From assembly GCF_035481615.1 (NCBI RefSeq), contig NZ_JAYKOT010000003.1:124001-188000 (forward strand): a stretch of DNA of 64,000 nucleotides, in the 5' to 3' direction. Origin of the DNA: Citroniella saccharovorans. GTDB lineage: Bacteria > Bacillota > Clostridia > Tissierellales > Peptoniphilaceae. Below, in pieces: positions 55,287 through 63,594 of the stretch. Each line of letters begins with the position of its first letter. Within the stretch, counting starts at the first letter, position 1. The position numbers and the translations under genes are program-made. A model generated the notes under the pieces. That model had not been told where the DNA came from. It worked only from the letters and a program-made list of their open reading frames with translations, and did no database searches.

Positions 55287-55553
55287 ATGAAAAAAATCAC
55301 ACATTTACTTTTTTTATGCTTAATTTCAATATTTGTTTTTTTCTGTATTGAATATGTTGTATATAAATTCTTTATTCTCCACAATCCATTATATATAGTT
55401 ACATTTATATTGTTTTTGGTTGTGTTTAATTTGGATATTCAGTTGTTGAATAAAATGAATTTTCCAAATAAGATAATTTCCCCAGCGATTGCGTTAATAA
55501 CTGTATTTTTAGGTTTGGCACTTTTGAAGTTTTCGCTACCTATTTTGAAATAA
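55287..55553 (+). CDS. Small hydrophobic membrane protein, unknown
   Basis: 88 residues with three probable membrane spans (about 5-25, 33-50 and 62-85) and hardly any soluble part. GTAGGA lies near the ATG. No family is recognised. It follows the truncated membrane gene and could be immunity-type, but there is no evidence for that. Confidence 0.5.
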   Translation: MKKITHLLFLCLISIFVFFCIEYVVYKFFILHNPLYIVTFILFLVVFNLDIQLLNKMNFPNKIISPAIALITVFLGLALLKFSLPILK

Positions 55554-55875
55554 ATATCGGTTAAAATTAGGCTGAGGAAATGGGGAATTTCTATGCCTTT
55601 TACAGATGATTCAAATGGATGATACTTTTTCGGCACTTCTAATATAGTGAGTTCTGTGATATACTTACTCTAAATTAGGAATAATACACCGCTTGTTCGG
55701 ATGTAGTGTGACGATTGCACTTATACGTCAGAAGCCCAAAAGATTGACGTATCTCATCGTCCATTTCGCAAAGAATTGACGGTCAACGACGACATTCCGC
55801 AAGGAATCTCAGTCCCTAAAGGTGAACCTACCATGATCAGTTTGCCTGAGCTATAAAAAATGCCAGAATTATTGA
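55554..55875. other. Noncoding/degenerate gap with a G/C-richer segment
   Basis: 320 bp without an intact gene. Bases 55690-55855 are visibly richer in G/C than the surroundings. They carry an open stretch of about 50 codons ending in TAA 55853-55855 (CDDCTYTSEAQKIDV ... GEPTMISLPEL) directly after a TAG. It looks like the tail of a foreign gene, which I do not recognise. Confidence 0.5.
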
Positions 55876-56295
55876 GGTATACAAAATGGAACTGAAAGGG
55901 TTAGTAGTATAACAAGCAAATTTAATATACTTGCGATTGGAGAAAACTGGTGTATTGATTCTATAATTAATATTCCTGTAGTTCATTGGTTAGAAAAAAA
56001 CAATGAAAATATAAAACTTAAAGTAATAGATACAGATAGTTACAGTAAGTTTATGCCTAATGAAAAAGTTATTACACCAACATTTATTATTATGAATCAA
56101 GAATATCAGGAGATAGGGAAATGGGTTCAATATCCTAAAAGAATAATAGATGTGGTTGAATCTAAGGACCAAGTTCGAATTATAGTAGAGAAAAGGAGAT
56201 ACCGACAGGGAGAATATATTGTAGATACATTGGAAGAGGTATTAGATATCCTGATTAACTATAGTAATAATATTTATTCAGACAGGAGGAAATAA
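55876..56295 (+). pseudogene. Thioredoxin-family protein (Thioredoxin_9-like), start missing
   Basis: About 139 codons of continuous frame from just after a TGA at 55873, with no acceptable start before the conserved core. The fold is recognised by NILAIGENWCIDSIINIPVV (the position of the WCxDx redox motif, here WCID, with one Cys only), then VITPTFIIMNQEYQEIGKW with the cis-Pro. Starting at ATG 56053 would lose the active-site strand. It is either 5'-truncated or uses an unseen start. It is followed closely by the CopZ-like gene. Confidence 0.7.
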
Positions 56296-56296
56296 A

Positions 56297-56797
56297 GTGA
56301 GTCAAGAAAATAAGATAAATCAATCTTGCTGAGGTTCAATACAAAAAACCACTGGTACAGTGGAAGAAAAAGCAAATTGCCCCAAATGTCACAAAATAGG
56401 AGAAAAGGTTAAGAATATAACTGTAAAGCATATGGTATCAGAAAACCTTATGGGAAAGGTTGTAGATGAAGAAACTTACTATTTATGTATGAATGAAGAT
56501 TGTGATGTCGTGTATTATAACTTAAACAATGAAAGAGTTTTTTATAAGGAAGATGTAAAAGTTCCTATATGGTTTAAAAAGGATGCAAATCCCAAATATA
56601 TATGCTATTGCAACCAAGTTACAGAGCAACAAATTATAAACGCTGTTTTAGATGATGGTGCAAAGAATATTAAAGATATAATTAGACTTACAGGGGCAAT
56701 GAAAAATGGAAAGTGCGAAATTAACAATCCTTTGGGAAAATGCTGTAGTCCTTTTATTCAAGAAACCATCAATAAGGCATTAAAAAGCAAACAATAG
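56297..56797 (+). CDS. CopZ-like (2Fe-2S)/Zn protein with in-frame TGA, candidate selenoprotein
   Basis: AGGAGG at 56284-56289 and GTG 56297 form an ideal start. Codon 12 is TGA (56330-56332, context Ser-Cys-TGA-Gly-Ser), and the same frame then runs on for 155 codons to TAG 56795-56797. The downstream protein has a zinc-binding module (CPKCHKIGEKVKNITVKHM, then CMNEDC) and a BFD-type [2Fe-2S] domain (CYCN ... GKCEINNPLGKCC). This is the arrangement of Archaeoglobus CopZ-type N-terminal domains. Read as selenocysteine, the N-terminus carries a Cys-Sec pair. A hairpin lies at SECIS distance (56349-56363). The alternative is a nonsense mutation, with the second part starting at GTG 56360 without a ribosome site. 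Confidence 0.75.
56349..56363 (+). promoter_or_regulatory. Candidate bacterial SECIS hairpin
   Basis: CCACTG-GTA-CAGTGG is a perfect 6-bp stem with a three-base loop starting with G. The loop begins 22 nt after the TGA, inside the roughly 16-37 nt window used for bacterial SECIS elements. Confidence 0.55.
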
Positions 56798-56963
56798 TTT
56801 GCGACACATAATTTATAAAGTACGTCACAACAGTAATAAAATTAAAAATAATAAAAAACTATAGAATTAAAATTTTAACTGTTCAGATGTAAAAGTCTGG
56901 GTCGCTTTTTTATTTTTCTCGGAAAGGAGGTCATCTATATGGTAAATGATGGAGTTAGGTTAA

Positions 56964-57107
56964 ATGAAAAATAAAAACAGGAAAAATTTAATAATAGTGA
57001 CTTTAATGATAGGGTTGATATTTATAACTTCTTGTTCTAAAGAAAAAAATGTTAAAAGTGAAGAGTTTCATTTGTTTAAAGAAGAGATGTCATCAAATAA
57101 AAAATAG
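56964..57107 (+). CDS. Short lipoprotein, possibly the 5' part of a frameshifted gene
   Basis: 47 residues: a basic start, a hydrophobic core and a lipobox FITSC with Cys at residue 21, then a charged tail and TAG. The next frame (57110-57481) starts three bases later. Adding one A to the A6 run at 57099-57104 would fuse the two into one lipoprotein of about 172 residues, a plausible length. The ribosome site before the ATG is poor. GGAAAGGAGG at 56929-56938 serves a start codon (ATG 56940) that reads only a short peptide. Confidence 0.55.
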   Translation: MKNKNRKNLIIVTLMIGLIFITSCSKEKNVKSEEFHLFKEEMSSNKK

Positions 57108-57109
57108 GT

Positions 57110-57481
57110 GTGATTCAAATAAAATTTTTAAGACCATCCTTATATATTAATTTTGTTACATCTGAAAATTTTAAAATTAATGATGTAAAAAAAGTAATAG
57201 ATAAATTGAAACCATTCATAAATACCAATCACATGGATGAAATTGCAAGTAAATATTGGGAAAAAGATTCAAAAGTATCTACTGTATATATATCTTTTTA
57301 TAATGGGAAAATAGATAAGAATGACACAAGAAAGAATCTCGTGTATAGTATATATACAAAGTATTATAAAACTCATGTTGTTGATGACAATCCTTTAAAT
57401 ATAGATGCTTATAGCACATGGTTTATAGAAGTTGATGGGAATGAATATCAACTTGAGGATTACTTAGACGGAGATTATTAA
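57110..57481 (+). CDS. Uncharacterised protein, possibly the body of the preceding lipoprotein
   Basis: 123 residues from GTG 57110, with no ribosome site of its own. Mixed alpha/beta pattern with many Lys, Asp and Tyr, no membrane span and no cysteine. It most likely continues the lipoprotein encoded just upstream after a -1 shift at an A6 run. No family is recognised. Confidence 0.5.
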   Translation: MIQIKFLRPSLYINFVTSENFKINDVKKVIDKLKPFINTNHMDEIASKYWEKDSKVSTVYISFYNGKIDKNDTRKNLVYSIYTKYYKTHVVDDNPLNIDAYSTWFIEVDGNEYQLEDYLDGDY

Positions 57482-57483
57482 AA

Positions 57484-57678
57484 TTGGTATATTTTTATCT
57501 AAGAGTAGTAAGACATTTCTTGTCTGATAAATTTAATATTACAAAGCATAAGAATTACAAGTTATTTGAATATTATGATGAGAGAAATGTTTTTGATATT
57601 GAAAAGTATATTACACGAAAGGGTAAAGCTAAGATAAATGGTAATACAGTGATAACAAGATTGAAATATTTACTGTAA
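57484..57678 (+). pseudogene. VirD4/TraG-like C-terminal fragment
   Basis: 64 codons containing LSDKFNITKHKNYKLFEYYD and ERNVFDIEKYI, the conserved end of the conjugative coupling protein. It is homologous to piece 2 of the remnant at 51822-52369 (LSDKFDITKHKNYKLLEDYD) but extends further to the natural C-terminus. No start or ATPase domain is present. It marks a second conjugative-element scar. Confidence 0.78.
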
Positions 57679-57749
57679 GAGTCTACACATGCGAGGGACT
57701 ATCTAATATAATAGAACTAGATAAATTAGAATTTGAGGGGGATGTTGAA

Positions 57750-58220
57750 ATGATATTCATTCAGGAGATACCTGTTTCAAAAATCAACGAGTATTGGGAC
57801 ATTCAGTTTCAGTATTTGGTAAATGACGGGTTTATAACGACGGAGGAAGAAAAGAAATACTTCCAGAGCGCGGAATATCGAGATGTATTGCAAAGTCATA
57901 TGTTGCGCACTCCGGACACTCAACACATGGTATATTTTGTGCGTGACGGAGTTAAAATAGGCGCTTCTCAGTACTGCACTTACAAAAGCGAGGACGGAAA
58001 ATGTTTCATTCTTGATTTTTGGGTGTTCCCAGAGTATAGAGGGAACGGGACAGGACACAAATGTTTCCAAACGCTTATGGAATACACAAAAAACGACGGC
58101 GCAATGTATTACGCCATGAACTACGCAAAAGAGGATTCGCATAGATTTTGGGCATCGCTTGGTTTCTCTGACAATGGAATAGATGAATACGGCTTACCAT
58201 TAATGATAAAAAGAGCTTAA
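57750..58220 (+). CDS. GNAT-family N-acetyltransferase
   Basis: 156 residues. The acetyl-CoA loop is in the FWVFPEYRGNGTGHKCF segment (VxPxxRGxGxGxxL pattern, about residues 91-107). The C-terminus shows HRFWASLGFSDNGID, the usual G-F end of the domain. GAGGGGG precedes the ATG. G/C content and codon use (GAC, GGC, CGC) differ clearly from the core genes, so it was probably acquired. The substrate is unknown; drug or peptide acetylation is possible. Confidence 0.88.
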   Translation: MIFIQEIPVSKINEYWDIQFQYLVNDGFITTEEEKKYFQSAEYRDVLQSHMLRTPDTQHMVYFVRDGVKIGASQYCTYKSEDGKCFILDFWVFPEYRGNGTGHKCFQTLMEYTKNDGAMYYAMNYAKEDSHRFWASLGFSDNGIDEYGLPLMIKRA

Positions 58221-58285
58221 CAAATCTCAGTTTGTCGAGCCAAATAATTAAATAAAAACGCAAGAGATGATAGTTACTTTCGATA

Positions 58286-58492
58286 TTGAAATTGCTTAGA
58301 TCTTCAGCTAAAATTAGGTTTAAATTTTTAGTCATATTAGTGGTTATAGACATTGTTTGTACAATCCTACCTATTCTATTAGGAATGCAAATTATTAATA
58401 TAGGTATTGTGTGTATGCTTGCATTGTTGATTTGCAATTTGATTTTAAGTTTGTCGGAATTAAATGATGAGATCTTAGCTACTAAAGGATAA
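58286..58492 (+). CDS. Small two-span membrane protein, unknown
   Basis: 68 residues from TTG 58286, with two hydrophobic spans (about 13-33 and 37-56) and an acidic tail (SELNDEILATKG). The ribosome site is unclear. It could be a remnant of a larger membrane protein. No family is recognised. Confidence 0.4.
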   Translation: MKLLRSSAKIRFKFLVILVVIDIVCTILPILLGMQIINIGIVCMLALLICNLILSLSELNDEILATKG

Positions 58493-58647
58493 ACTATTTC
58501 GAGTTTTAAAATTGCTAACGGTATAGCAAACGTTTTAAGAGTTTGTATGTATCAGATTTTTGATTTAGATAGAACTATATTAAACAATATCTTAATATTA
58601 AAATTATTAAATTTATAAAATAAAAACTTTAATCTCAGGAGAAAATT

Positions 58648-60207
58648 ATGATAAGAGATAAATATAAAAAGAATTTTTCTAAGATTTTACTCCTATTTTT
58701 AACAGGAATTATTGTAGGAAGTTTAAGTATTTTTCCTATGGTTTTCATTCAAAAGGTAGTTGATTATCTAACTATAGGAAATAAGAGTGAGTTTATAAAA
58801 TACATAATACTATATTCAATTGTTTATATTTTGGTTAATCTTTTTAAGATTAGTCTTGTTAACTTTGGTTCAAAATTTGAACTAAATTTGAATAGAAGTA
58901 TAAGGGATGAGATTGTTGAAAGCATTTTAAAGACAAAAATTGATTTATTAGAACAAGCTGGTCAAAGTAATGTTTTTAATGTATTAGTTGACGATCTAAA
59001 ATCGCTTGATGACAAGTTAATTCCACTTATTTTTGACTTGGGATTTTCAATATCAAGTTTTGTAATTGGATCAATCATAATAATAAAATATGACTATATA
59101 ATGTTATTTGCTATGATTATTATCTCTATTATTTCAAGTATAGTAATTCAAAAGATATTAAAGGGTTCAGAAATAGCATCTAAAAATAGTCAAATTCAAA
59201 GGCTCAATGTAATAAATAAATTTTTTGACATTATTGTAGGTGCAAGGGATATTAAATTATTTAATAAAGAGAAGGTATTTACTAGAGAATTCCAAAAGGA
59301 AAACATTGAATTAAATATCCTGGATAAAAAAATTGTAAATATAAAAAATATTTCTCAAGCACTTGTAAGCTTACTCTTTAATTTAATTATGGCTACTTTA
59401 ATTCTAATTGGGGGTATGCGCGTTAGTAGGGGGAGCTTATCTGTAGGTGCATTAGTAGCAATTATTTTGTATGCGTCAATGATTACCGATCCAATCTTTA
59501 ATATAATAGAAAATCAAAAAGAAATTTCCACTTTCAAAAATTCTATTAAGAGAATAGATGATACTTTAAGAAATATAGAGAAGGAAAATATAAATTTAGT
59601 TGAGGATTTTAGTACAATTGAATTTAAAGATGTTTCATTAAATTATGGGGATAATCATATTTTAAATAATTTCAATTTAGTCATAAATAAGAAAGATAAA
59701 TTAAAAATAAATGGCAGAACTGGCTCAGGAAAATCGACAATTGCAAAGCTAATAACCAACATGTACAAACCTACTTCTGGTAATGTTTATGTTGATGGCA
59801 AAGAAAATCAGGCAATATCCCTATCAGCAGTTTTTCAGGAAAATAAATTATTTAATATGTCAATTATTGATAACATCACATTCAAAGCTAAGTTTGACGA
59901 GGACAAATTGAATAAAATTATTAAAATTTGTAGGTTAGGAGAAGTTTTAGAGAAATATTCAGCAAACAAGATTGGCTTTGATGCCACAACATTATCAGGA
60001 GGAGAAAAGACTAGAGTTTTATTGGCAAGAGCTTTGTACAAGGACTCCTGCCTATACATTTTTGACGAAATAAGTACAGGACTTGATGAAATTTTATTCT
60101 ACGAAATATTTGATGATCTGATGAAATATTTAGAATCAAAAACAATTATAACCATTGACCATAAACATATTGACGAAAATTATTTTACAAAGAGTATTTC
60201 TATTTAA
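58648..60207 (+). CDS. ABC exporter, fused permease and ATPase
   Basis: 519 residues. Five to six membrane spans (residues 10-280) are followed by an ATPase with Walker A GRTGSGKST near 355, signature LSGGEKTRVLLARAL near 448, Walker B LYIFDEIST and the H-loop TIDHKH. It belongs to the type IV exporters used for peptides, drugs or lipids. It is shorter than the usual 570-600. CAGGAGA precedes the ATG. No precursor peptide or peptidase domain was found in it. Two more half-exporters lie at 61.8 and 63.6 kb. Confidence 0.9.
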   Translation: MIRDKYKKNFSKILLLFLTGIIVGSLSIFPMVFIQKVVDYLTIGNKSEFIKYIILYSIVYILVNLFKISLVNFGSKFELNLNRSIRDEIVESILKTKIDLLEQAGQSNVFNVLVDDLKSLDDKLIPLIFDLGFSISSFVIGSIIIIKYDYIMLFAMIIISIISSIVIQKILKGSEIASKNSQIQRLNVINKFFDIIVGARDIKLFNKEKVFTREFQKENIELNILDKKIVNIKNISQALVSLLFNLIMATLILIGGMRVSRGSLSVGALVAIILYASMITDPIFNIIENQKEISTFKNSIKRIDDTLRNIEKENINLVEDFSTIEFKDVSLNYGDNHILNNFNLVINKKDKLKINGRTGSGKSTIAKLITNMYKPTSGNVYVDGKENQAISLSAVFQENKLFNMSIIDNITFKAKFDEDKLNKIIKICRLGEVLEKYSANKIGFDATTLSGGEKTRVLLARALYKDSCLYIFDEISTGLDEILFYEIFDDLMKYLESKTIITIDHKHIDENYFTKSISI

Positions 60208-60381
60208 ATTGTGATAAAAGATAGAAATTTTAGGAATTAATAGTATCTAAAAATTCTTTAGTTGTATTTGACTTAGGATTAGTTACATCATAATTTTAAT
60301 AAGAGCAATCACTATTTAAAAGGAAACAAGAACTTACTTTAAATATCTACTGATAAATCTTAATATATAATTTGAACTACT

Positions 60382-60424
60382 AAAGATGGATAGGAAAATA
60401 TTTCTTATCCATCTTTTATATTTT
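60382..60424 (+). terminator. Rho-independent terminator
   Basis: AAAGATGGATA and TATCCATCTTT form an 11-bp stem with a 13-base loop, followed by TATATTTT. It lies in the 366-bp gap after the exporter gene, where no gene is seen. Confidence 0.72.
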
Positions 60425-60528
60425 AAATCATTATCATAAGCAAAAAAACTTAGTATTTCAAAATAAAAGGCATTAGAAACGACAATAAGCTTATTAATAA
60501 TAGCTTTAGTTTTTTTTACTCAAACTTA

Positions 60529-60537
60529 TGATATAAT
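60529..60537 (+). promoter_or_regulatory. Extended -10 promoter of the acylase gene
   Basis: TGATATAAT (TGn plus TATAAT) lies 36 bp before the ATG, and AAGGGG follows as the ribosome site. Confidence 0.55.
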
Positions 60538-60573
60538 TTTAATGATGATAAAAAAGAATTTTAAGGGGTAGAT

Positions 60574-61526
60574 ATGTGTACAGGAATTAAATTAGACTAC
60601 TTAGATGGATCAGTTCTAGCAAGAACTATGGATTTTGAACATCCAATTGATTTTAATGTTGTGTTTTTTCCAAGAGGATACAAGGCATTTACTGATCTAG
60701 ATGGGAATGACTATTATAGCAAATATGAAACAATGGGACTTGTATTTAACAATTATGACCCACTAAAAGATGGAATAAATGAACACGGCCTTATGGGGAT
60801 AACTAACGACTACACAGTATTTAATATTCATTCAGCAAAACCAGCTTATGGAAAGTTTAATATTTCATCTTTACACTTTATGTCTTATGTACTTGCAAAC
60901 TATAAAAATGTTGATGAAGTCATAGGGGATATAAAAAATATAAATTTTTCTTTGAAAAATAATCTAGGGGAGAGGATAATCTGCCCATACTTCCACTTTT
61001 ACCTAGCTGACAAGGAGAAAAAAATCAATTGTAATTGAATCTAAGGGTGGAGAACTTTTTTATTATGAAAATCCTTATGGTGTTATGACAAATGCACCCC
61101 ATTTTAAATCACACATTAAAAAACTTGAAAAAAACTTACAAGGATATAGATTTAAGAGATTTTAATGGGGCTAAAAATTTGCCTGGAGGATATGATTCTA
61201 CTTCTAGATTTTTAAAAGCTTATTATTTTCTTAAAACTGAAGATTTTTCCGAAAACTTTGACCAGGCCATTGCTTCTAGTTATAGTATAATGAATGCTAT
61301 GTCGATGCCAAAGGGCTTTATAAAGAATAAGAGTTATAAGGATTATACCTACACTAGATATATTAGCCTCTATGAATCTTCTAGAAAGATACTTCAGGTT
61401 AAATCTTATAAGACAAACCAAATATTCCAGCTAACATTTTCTGATATTGAGAATAGGACTTGTAGGCAAGAATTTTTTATACCAGAGAATAATATGCCAA
61501 TAAGATTGAAAGCTAATCAAAATTAA
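60574..61526 (+). pseudogene. Penicillin V acylase / bile salt hydrolase-like Ntn hydrolase, two frameshifts
   Basis: Choloylglycine-hydrolase family. Cys2 becomes the N-terminal nucleophile after Met removal (MCTGIKL), and the RTMDFE segment holds the conserved Arg17/Asp20-type residues. NEHGLMGITNDY follows. The frame breaks at an A7 run (61018-61024) and again at an A6 or A7 run (61118-61123 or 61128-61134). Removing one A at each site gives 316 residues, the normal size, including GVMTNAPHF and LPGGYDSTSRF. Substrate choice (bile salt, penicillin V or acyl-homoserine lactone) cannot be read from the sequence. Either it is a real pseudogene or the homopolymers are misread. Confidence 0.87.
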
Positions 61527-61567
61527 AAAATTAATTTATTAACTTTAGTTAATAAATTAATTTTTTA
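61525..61567 (+). terminator. Rho-independent terminator of the acylase gene
   Basis: A long A/T stem, with AATTTATTAAC pairing GTTAATAAATT around TTTA, flanked by A and T runs, so it could work in both directions. Confidence 0.75.
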
Positions 61568-61646
61568 TAAGGTGAACTAGAAAAATAATATGATATATAA
61601 CAAAACCAGGTTATTATATAATTAAATCAAATTTACATTGTTATTT

Positions 61647-61763
61647 ATGTTAATAATTGTAAATATAGTGATTATTGCACAAGATGTCCTGGGTTCAGTT
61701 GGAGTTCTACTAGTATCAACAATGATTATAATAAAATTCAGTGTAAATATATTGATATTCTAA
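61647..61763 (+). CDS. Candidate 38-residue hydrophobic peptide before the exporter pair
   Basis: ATG 61647 to TAA 61761-61763. The peptide has Val/Ile-rich ends and a central AQDVLGSVG. It sits 39 bp upstream of an ABC exporter gene. No convincing ribosome site is present, so it may be chance. A small exported or leader peptide is the interesting alternative. Confidence 0.25.
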   Translation: MLIIVNIVIIAQDVLGSVGVLLVSTMIIIKFSVNILIF

Positions 61764-61802
61764 ATTTACAAGAGTTATTATAATATGAATTGTAGGTGTT
61801 TA

Positions 61803-63587
61803 ATGAATAATAAATCAACTTTTAAAAATATTATCTTTACATATAAATATTTGCTTAAAGATCAAAGTATTCCTTATTATTTTATAAGAAGCGTTCTTTT
61901 GTCTATATTAAATATTTTTATTTCCTTTGCTCAAATTTTTTTGCCAGCATTTGTTATAAGAATGTTTCAGAATGGTTTGCAAATTTATCAAATTATTCTT
62001 GGCACTCTTAGCTACTTATTTTTACTTTTATTAATTGACATAACTACTAAAAGACTAGAAAGAAATTTAAATAATAGTATAAATAATATCAGGATGCTTA
62101 GGGCTAAAGATTATTATTCTTTAAGTTTAAATTTAGATTTTGAATATATTGATACTGAAAATTATAGAATAAAATTTGAGAAAGGGATTAATTCTTATTA
62201 TGATGGTTACCATATGGGTTTTCATCATATTATATTTGATTGTCAAACGCTATTTACTAGCATAATTGGACTTATTGTTTTTCTAATCTATTCTTCAGAT
62301 ATTAGTATTTATTTGGCACTTGTTACTTTTTTTACCTCATTAATGACTATGCTATTATATCATAAAAATAGTTTGTGGATTAAAGAAAATGAGGATGAAC
62401 GTCAAAAGATTGATTCAAAAATGAATTATATTTTTAGACATTCAATATCACTTAAACATGCAAAAGATATTCGATTCTTCTCTCTACCTTTAATGTTAAA
62501 AAAAGAATATGAAAACTTAAATATACAAAGAAAAAACTGGTTAGCTAAAGAGTCAAAAAAAACATTTAAAATAAAATTTGTTGATAGAACACTTTCTTTT
62601 ATCAAGGTAATTAGTTTATATTATATTATTTTTAAAAAAAGTTATATTGGTGTAGATCGCGCAATTGTATTAATTGGATTAATGTCAGGAATGAGTGAAT
62701 GGCTAAAAAACATTTTCGATAGTATCATTTTTTTAGATAATAATTCTATTAACGTTTCAAATACTAGAGAGATGTTAAATTTGAAACCTAAGATATTTAG
62801 CAATAAGTCATTAGATTATAAGGAATTCACTACACCTACAATTGAGTTTAAGAATGTTTCATATTCTTTTATGGAAACTGGAGTTCAAATTTTTAAGGAT
62901 TTTAATCTAAAAATCTTGCCAGGTGAAAAAATAGCAATTGTAGGCGATAATGGAGCAGGGAAAACAACTTTAATTAAATTATTACTGGGACTTTATAAGC
63001 CGACAAAAGGTAAGATTCTATTTGACGGACAAGATATACAAAAAATTTCTAAAGAGCAGCTTTTTAAGAAATTATGTGCGGTTTTTCAGGATTTTAATTT
63101 TTTTGCAAGTTCAATTGCAGAAAATATTTCTTGTAGTAGTAAATATAACTATGAAAAATTATCTATTATTTTAGATCAGGTAGACTTAAGTAACAGGATT
63201 AGCTCTCTTCCAAATGGAATATTCACAGAAATGACTAAAGAGATTTCAAAGGATGGTATATTATTATCTGGAGGAGAATCTCAAAAATTACTTATGGCTA
63301 GATGCCTTTATAAAGATTCTCCTATTGTTATATTAGATGAACCTACTGCAGCATTAGATGCAATAGCTGAAAATAAGCTATATGAGATATATTCTAAATT
63401 ATTTGAAGGAAAGACTATCATTTTTATCTCTCATAGATTGAGTTCTACTAAATTTTGTGATCGAATCATATTACTAGAAGATGGAGTTATTTTAGAAGAA
63501 GGAACTCATGATGATTTAGTAGCTAGAAATGGTAAATACAATAAGATGTATAAGATTCAATCATCATACTACAGGCAAAAGGAATGA
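61803..63587 (+). CDS. ABC exporter, fused permease and ATPase
   Basis: 594 residues from ATG 61803 (an in-frame ATG at 61785 is also possible; neither has a strong ribosome site). About six spans lie in residues 15-300. The ATPase has Walker A GDNGAGKTT near 381, signature LSGGESQKLLMARCL near 488, Walker B IVILDEPTAALD and the H-loop FISHRLS. It is followed eight bases later by another exporter gene, so the two probably form a heterodimer. Transport of a peptide or drug is likely; the substrate is unknown. Confidence 0.9.
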   Translation: MNNKSTFKNIIFTYKYLLKDQSIPYYFIRSVLLSILNIFISFAQIFLPAFVIRMFQNGLQIYQIILGTLSYLFLLLLIDITTKRLERNLNNSINNIRMLRAKDYYSLSLNLDFEYIDTENYRIKFEKGINSYYDGYHMGFHHIIFDCQTLFTSIIGLIVFLIYSSDISIYLALVTFFTSLMTMLLYHKNSLWIKENEDERQKIDSKMNYIFRHSISLKHAKDIRFFSLPLMLKKEYENLNIQRKNWLAKESKKTFKIKFVDRTLSFIKVISLYYIIFKKSYIGVDRAIVLIGLMSGMSEWLKNIFDSIIFLDNNSINVSNTREMLNLKPKIFSNKSLDYKEFTTPTIEFKNVSYSFMETGVQIFKDFNLKILPGEKIAIVGDNGAGKTTLIKLLLGLYKPTKGKILFDGQDIQKISKEQLFKKLCAVFQDFNFFASSIAENISCSSKYNYEKLSIILDQVDLSNRISSLPNGIFTEMTKEISKDGILLSGGESQKLLMARCLYKDSPIVILDEPTAALDAIAENKLYEIYSKLFEGKTIIFISHRLSSTKFCDRIILLEDGVILEEGTHDDLVARNGKYNKMYKIQSSYYRQKE

Positions 63588-63594
63588 GAATTTT

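Noticed and set aside
57750..58437. Minus-strand frames across the GNAT gene
   Set aside because: Shadows of the coding strand, without ribosome sites or recognisable products.
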